This document shows positions 33,002 through 37,715 of a stretch of 37,715 bases of DNA, piece by piece (within the stretch, counting starts at the first letter, position 1; every line of letters begins with the position of its first letter). The notes beneath the pieces are model-generated. The model was not told where the DNA came from. It made no database searches and saw only the letters and a list, made by a program, of their open reading frames with translations. This DNA comes from JBFHFS01 sp041583495. Lineage in GTDB: Bacteria; Bacteroidota; Bacteroidia; Bacteroidales; Marinilabiliaceae. The DNA lies in the NCBI GenBank assembly GCA_041583495.1, contig JBFHFS010000049.1, positions 1-37,715 of the forward strand, written 5' to 3'. The position numbers and the translations under genes were made by a program.

Positions 33002-35215
33002 TCATTTATTCTCTTCCAGGTAATAACGTAATTGATCCAGCATAATGGGGATATCTGTTTCATCCACTCCATGTTGAATGAGGATGGGTCTATCCTCGAT
33101 GAAGGCGGTGATAAAGTCAGCGAGCGTTGTGTCGGCCTGCCTGATTGATTTGAGGTAATACTCCAGGGCCTCCTTGCGCGCACCCTTGCACCAAAGGGTG
33201 TGTCCCATGTTCATGTAGTCGTGATGGTTAGGGGCTTTGTCGATGGCTTTTTGGCTGTATTTGGCTGCCTGTTCGAATTTTCCAAGCACCAGTGAGCACC
33301 AGGCGATGGGCCGCCATACTTTTTGGTTTTTTGGGTCGAGGTACTCCACTTTGAAGTAATATTTAAGAGCCTCATCGTAGGCTTTGAGTTCCAGCAAACA
33401 GTCTCCGATGCTCACCTGGGTGTGCAGGTTATCGGCGTCGGTTTGTTCGGCGGCCTTATAATATTCCAGCGCTTTTTCCGGGTTTTTCAGATAACGGTAG
33501 CAGAGAGCAATCTTTTTAAGGTTCCAGACCTGGGCATCGCCAAATAAATCGGCCTGCAGATAGAATTTCAGGGCCGATTCGTAATGACCCAACTGTTGGT
33601 GGCAATAGGCCAGTTTCTGTAGGTTTTGTTTGTTGGGTTCGCCGGTGGTGACCTCTTTGAAGTAGACTTCGAGTGCCTCCTGATAATAATCTTTTTCAAA
33701 GAGGTATTCGCCCAGCTTCAGAACCAGGTTTTCGTCGGGGGAGAGTAGCGCGGGAAACCATTTGTTATGGAAGTCCAGGGGCCAGCTAAAGGGATCGTCG
33801 AACGAATTCTTGCGGGGATGCAATCTGAAGAATCGGTATAGATCCTGGATGTACTGATTGGATATGGAGAGAGCCTCTTTTTCAGGGTCTACCAGCCGGT
33901 CGCCACTTTCGGCTTCCTTCATGGCTTCTATTTCGGCCCCAAACATTTTGCCCATCATCTCCTTTTGTATGGGCGGCATGTGCGGGATGCTCATGATGAG
34001 CGAATATTTGTCGGAGTTACATAAAATGCCCGATTCCCCCATGGAGGTTAATAAATCCGGGTCTCCCAGGGGGCCTGTTTCGCCCTTTAAGGCGTCATTG
34101 ACGATGGGGTTGGGATAGTAAAAAGGCAAAAACCAATGGTGTATTTCATTGAAAAAGGGGAAGTGTTTCAACATCTTAAAGGTCGAGAGAAACAGGTCGG
34201 CTCCTTCCATCTGTAATTTCGACAACTCCTCGAGCTTACTCATCAGCTCGGGCGAGTCGGACAATAGGTTACTCCAGTCGGGATTTTTGTCTTCCATGAA
34301 TTTGTCTCCCAGGATATTGTCCAGGTCTAACTTTTTCCGCAGATTGGGTTGCATGCGGGCCACTTCAGGAATGATCTCCTCGTTCATCTTTTTGTTGAGC
34401 TTTTCGGTTTCCCTGGTTCGGATGATCTGGATCAGGATGGTCTGGAGCATCGAGAGCGAAAAGTGGTCGTTTAGCTCATTAATGCGGCTGGTCACCTTAG
34501 GCAACAGAGGAAGGCGCTGATCGTATTTGAAGAGTACCATGAGGAGCCCGGTGACGGCTCTTTGTCTGGTTTGAAGATTGGGATGGCGGCACAGATCGAA
34601 CAGTAACTGTAAGTTGGCTTCCTGGAAGGAGGTGAGCAGGTTGATGGTAAGGGCACTGGTCATCAGACTTTGCCAGGGCCAGAAAAAATCTCCTCCAAAG
34701 AGAATCTTCCTGATGGGTTCGTTTTGATTGGCCAGTTGCGGCTGGGTTGCTATTACCTCAAATAACCGGGCCAGTAAAGTCTCCAACACGGGCGGAATAC
34801 TGGTGTTGATGTCAATGGCTGAAGCCACCATGAAACGGTCTGCCTCGGTAAAAAAGTTTTTGAAAAGGTCGGAGACTTCCTGCTCCGGCAGGGCATTGAG
34901 TCTTCGCCGGGTTTCGAACAACCAGCCGCTGCCATCCCTGGTCATCAGGAAGTCGCCCACACGGTCGGTCAGCTTGTAAAGGTCGACCAGCAGATGGTTA
35001 TACACCTTTTGCCGTTCGGGGTCGGTGAACCCCTCGATGGTGTAACGCAGCAGACTTTTGTAAGTCATCTCGTTGTTGTAATGGGCGTCGATCAAATCGC
35101 TGTTGTGGCTCTCTTTTACCATTTCCGAGAGATGGTCCAATGCCTCTTTGGCTCTTTTTTGAGAGAGGAGGCTGTTGATTTTTTGTTGTCTGGTGGATAT
35201 GGGACTTGCGTGCAT
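33002..35215 (-). CDS. Large cytoplasmic TPR-repeat protein
   Basis: A 737-residue protein with no signal peptide. The first ~480 residues are helical without a recognised domain; the C-terminal ~200 residues hold at least five TPR units (such as LAYCHQQLGHYESALKFYLQA, IALCYRYLKNPEKALEYYKAA, IAWCSLVLGKFEQAAKYSQKA). TPR proteins scaffold other proteins; no enzymatic motif is visible. Its ATG lies one base after the TamB-like stop, and the DUF3859-like gene follows 7 bp after its own stop, so all three are one transcription unit. Confidence 0.85.
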   Translation of the reverse strand: MHASPISTRQQKINSLLSQKRAKEALDHLSEMVKESHNSDLIDAHYNNEMTYKSLLRYTIEGFTDPERQKVYNHLLVDLYKLTDRVGDFLMTRDGSGWLFETRRRLNALPEQEVSDLFKNFFTEADRFMVASAIDINTSIPPVLETLLARLFEVIATQPQLANQNEPIRKILFGGDFFWPWQSLMTSALTINLLTSFQEANLQLLFDLCRHPNLQTRQRAVTGLLMVLFKYDQRLPLLPKVTSRINELNDHFSLSMLQTILIQIIRTRETEKLNKKMNEEIIPEVARMQPNLRKKLDLDNILGDKFMEDKNPDWSNLLSDSPELMSKLEELSKLQMEGADLFLSTFKMLKHFPFFNEIHHWFLPFYYPNPIVNDALKGETGPLGDPDLLTSMGESGILCNSDKYSLIMSIPHMPPIQKEMMGKMFGAEIEAMKEAESGDRLVDPEKEALSISNQYIQDLYRFFRLHPRKNSFDDPFSWPLDFHNKWFPALLSPDENLVLKLGEYLFEKDYYQEALEVYFKEVTTGEPNKQNLQKLAYCHQQLGHYESALKFYLQADLFGDAQVWNLKKIALCYRYLKNPEKALEYYKAAEQTDADNLHTQVSIGDCLLELKAYDEALKYYFKVEYLDPKNQKVWRPIAWCSLVLGKFEQAAKYSQKAIDKAPNHHDYMNMGHTLWCKGARKEALEYYLKSIRQADTTLADFITAFIEDRPILIQHGVDETDIPIMLDQLRYYLEENK

Positions 35216-35216
35216 G

Positions 35217-37715
35217 CTATTTGTTTTTTTCGAATTTAAAAATAATATCTACCCCCGAATCTTTAACCTCTCCCTGAGTGAGGCGTAAAAAGATGTGTCT
35301 GTTCAGTTCGTATTCAAGTGTAATTATCTGAGGGGTAAGGGACTCATCTTTGTTTTCACCAAACCCTCTCTGGTAGGTGACAAACAAATTGTTGGTGATG
35401 TATTTTCCAACCATAAAGGTAGCACTTTGCCAGTCTTCATTAGCACTAATCTCTACCATATCTAAATCGAAGGTGTTGCCAACGGTCTTGGTCAGTTGCG
35501 AGGAGACCAGGCTGGTGAGCATGGCCTGGGGAACATTGCCCGAGACACCTTCCTGGTTACTAAAGCTTAACTCATCAAAGGATTGATTAAAGATGAGGTA
35601 GGCCATGGCATCCCGTTCGGTTATGCTTTTGTCGTTCAGTGTGAACGAGAGGTCTGGCTCGGTAAGGGAGCCTCCCGCAGCCATGATCATTTCGTTTTTT
35701 TGCTTGTCTTTGCCTCTGAACTGATAAGTTGCTTTTATGTTGATTAAAGGATTCAGATCCTCGCCTCCCTGAAAATTTATTTCTCCTTCCTGGATAACCA
35801 GTTTACGTCCATAGAGGGTATAAAATCCTCTTGAGATGCCCAGGGAGCCAAACAGTTCGAAGTAGTCGTTGTTCTTCAACAAGTCCACATCTCCATAAAT
35901 TTCGAGGCTCATATCTTCCGACTTAATCCAGGTGTTTCTTGGAATCTGAATGTTGAGTTTTCCGGTCAGGTTTTTGATGGCACTGGTGTTGGGGGGCGCA
36001 ATGGTCATGGAAAGGGTGTCGGCAGATTCGACGACGAGGCTGTCGGAGTGAGTTTCCTTAAGGGCTTTCACCAGCATGGGTTCGTTTATGGTGGATGTCC
36101 CGCTCATTTCCATTAACCCCGGAAGATAAAAGTTGGATCTTAGCACCGTCAGATGACCTCCAAAAGTGGCCTGGCGCGCTGAGTCTTTTAACTGGATGTC
36201 GGAATTGACTTGTATTTTGTGATTGTTGTGACGGGAGACATAGAAATTATGGGCTTTTATCCTGGCGTTTAAGGAGGTAATATTTCCGGATAACAGGGAG
36301 GTGTCCAATGCCGCTCCCCCGGTTATCAGCAGGTCGCCATCTTTATCTCTGGTATAGAGAGAGTCTAATGCGATGCGGTGCCCTGAAAGAGTGGTGAGGA
36401 GTTTAATGTTATTGTATTGAATGCCATAGGCCGGCATTGAAAATTTTCCATTTGAGAATCTGAGGGTTCCCGAAAGGTTGGGGGCCGTGATATTTCCGGA
36501 GAAACGAATGTCGGTGTTCAAAATCCCATCGATGGGTTGTTGTTCGGTTCCTTCCCGGATGAAAAAGTTTTTGGGGTTCACATTGGTGGCCAGAAGGCGG
36601 CCATCCACTTCCCGGATGGTAGAAACCATTTGGCTGTCGGTGAGGTTTATCCTTATGGGGGTCTGTACATCCAGAGCCAGGGAATCTCCTGATTCACTCT
36701 GCACGGTCAGCCTAAATTGAGCCTGGTTGTGGTTGTGGGTTAAGCCTGCCCTGACCTTTTTGATGTTGAGCGGATCCATTTTCAGGTCATCGAGGGTGGC
36801 CCGAAGCTGCAGGATGGGCTGCGAAAGCGGGCCCCGGGCATCCACCATCAGGTTTACGGTTCCGTTGATGGGGGAGGGCATGAATCCCATATTGTAAATG
36901 GTGTTCAGGTCAAAATGCTTTATGGAGGCAACCAATTCCAGCGTTTTGGATGCCTGGTAGTTTCCATCAATATGCATTTGAAAAAGAGAATCGGACCGTG
37001 CGATGAGGTGAAGGTTCTTAACACTGATAATGGTAGAGTCAATCAGAAGATCTGCCCCTTTGTCCTCCAGTTGGAATTGCTCCTCCGGACTCATTAATTC
37101 CAGCCGGGCAATATGTATTTCTAATGGTGAGCCCATGTTTCCGCGGGCTTCGGTGTTCAGAGCGAGGGCGTTGGGCAGAGAGAGTTTTAAGGTCGCATCC
37201 CAGGCATCGGGCAGCAGAGCAGCGTTGAAGCTCAGGGAATCCATGACCTGCCCCGAGACCAGGGCCTCTTTTACATACATATTTACCGGCCCGGTAAACC
37301 CTTTGGGGGTTAAAAACCCTTCGGAATTGAATTGTAAGCGCCCGGCATGGACCAGCGGTTCGTAGTCGGCGTTCAGGGCTTCTGCCTCCAGCTGGATGTG
37401 CATGGAGTCGGCCGTTCCATGGGCGGTGCCCGCAAGAGAGAGTTTTTCCCATTTGGCGGGTGCCACCAGGTAGGGTTTAAAAGAATCCAGGTTGTAAATT
37501 TCAGCGGTCAGCCTGGTGGCTATTTCCTGGTTGGGTGTCATGGTTCCATGGGCATTGAACAGCAGGGAAGGATTGAGCAGCCTTATTGTATCCAACACCA
37601 GTTGATGGTCGAGGTAGTGACCCGTGAGCCAAAGGGTGTCGATGGGGACCCGGGCGGCTACCGACTGTTGCATAGCCAGGGAGAAACGACCTTGTGGCGA
37701 TTGTGAGAGGAGGCC
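35217..37715 (-). CDS. tamB: TamB-like translocation/assembly module, C-terminal part (partial)
   Basis: The frame is open to the window edge (832 residues visible); the ATG at 37673 is internal. It consists of long beta-rich repeats typical of AsmA/TamB (DUF490) proteins, with hydrophobic-polar alternation that forms a hydrophobic groove. The C-terminal TamB domain is clear: IPRNTWIKSEDMSLEIYGD, YGRKLVIQEGEINFQGGEDLNP, ITERDAMAYLIFNQSF, and the final KYITNNLFVTYQRGFGEN with terminal beta-strand FKFEKNK. TamB bridges inner and outer membranes and serves lipid transport and outer-membrane protein assembly, usually with a TamA-like partner. The N-terminal anchor lies beyond the window. Confidence 0.9.
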   Translation of the reverse strand, partial: GLLSQSPQGRFSLAMQQSVAARVPIDTLWLTGHYLDHQLVLDTIRLLNPSLLFNAHGTMTPNQEIATRLTAEIYNLDSFKPYLVAPAKWEKLSLAGTAHGTADSMHIQLEAEALNADYEPLVHAGRLQFNSEGFLTPKGFTGPVNMYVKEALVSGQVMDSLSFNAALLPDAWDATLKLSLPNALALNTEARGNMGSPLEIHIARLELMSPEEQFQLEDKGADLLIDSTIISVKNLHLIARSDSLFQMHIDGNYQASKTLELVASIKHFDLNTIYNMGFMPSPINGTVNLMVDARGPLSQPILQLRATLDDLKMDPLNIKKVRAGLTHNHNQAQFRLTVQSESGDSLALDVQTPIRINLTDSQMVSTIREVDGRLLATNVNPKNFFIREGTEQQPIDGILNTDIRFSGNITAPNLSGTLRFSNGKFSMPAYGIQYNNIKLLTTLSGHRIALDSLYTRDKDGDLLITGGAALDTSLLSGNITSLNARIKAHNFYVSRHNNHKIQVNSDIQLKDSARQATFGGHLTVLRSNFYLPGLMEMSGTSTINEPMLVKALKETHSDSLVVESADTLSMTIAPPNTSAIKNLTGKLNIQIPRNTWIKSEDMSLEIYGDVDLLKNNDYFELFGSLGISRGFYTLYGRKLVIQEGEINFQGGEDLNPLINIKATYQFRGKDKQKNEMIMAAGGSLTEPDLSFTLNDKSITERDAMAYLIFNQSFDELSFSNQEGVSGNVPQAMLTSLVSSQLTKTVGNTFDLDMVEISANEDWQSATFMVGKYITNNLFVTYQRGFGENKDESLTPQIITLEYELNRHIFLRLTQGEVKDSGVDIIFKFEKNK

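Overview
The window looks like a chromosomal segment of a free-living Bacteroidota (Bacteroidia or Marinilabiliales-like). Signs of this are many lipoproteins with short lipoboxes, a 6-bladed beta-propeller lipoprotein beside a small NVEALA-like Cys-rich peptide, SprB-like repeats, a Bacteroidota-type promoter (TTG, 21 bp, TAnnTTTG) in front of the ROK regulator, and clustered sulfatases, glycosidases and esterases. No tRNA, rRNA, CRISPR array, transposase or phage gene was seen.

Region 1 (1-4,770, AT-rich, minus strand) is a secreted-peptide locus. It holds the edge-truncated start of a membrane-targeted protein, a 6-bladed beta-propeller lipoprotein, a 100-residue NVEALA-like peptide with eight cysteines followed by a perfect 15-bp hairpin, a decayed O-antigen-ligase-like/TPR gene with a one-base frameshift next to an orphan leader-peptide ORF, and a membrane TPR regulator with a C-terminal LuxR-like HTH.

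Region 2 (5,176-26,327, all minus strand) is a long degradative cluster: M1 aminopeptidase, SASA-type esterase, two S1 sulfatases, TlpA-like thioredoxin lipoprotein, SGNH hydrolase, GH3 glycosidase, Gfo/Idh/MocA oxidoreductase, 3-keto-disaccharide hydrolase (DUF1080), a ~1,000-residue M64 metallopeptidase with SprB-like and carbohydrate-binding-like modules, M24 aminopeptidase P, GH78-like rhamnosidase and a ROK regulator. There is no SusC/SusD pair. Peptidases mixed with sulfatases, glycosidases and esterases suggest a sulfated glycoprotein- or proteoglycan-like substrate; this is inference.

Region 3 (26,953-32,247, plus strand), divergent from the ROK gene, is a sugar uptake and catabolism operon: RbsD-type pyranase, SSS sodium symporter, Zn-dependent medium-chain dehydrogenase, PfkB-family kinase and Fe-dependent alcohol dehydrogenase. 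It is the natural partner for the sugar released by region 2.

Region 4 (32,537-37,715, minus strand) is a compact housekeeping-type operon: the C-terminal part of a TamB-like envelope protein running off the window, a 737-residue TPR protein one base downstream, and a DUF3859-like protein.
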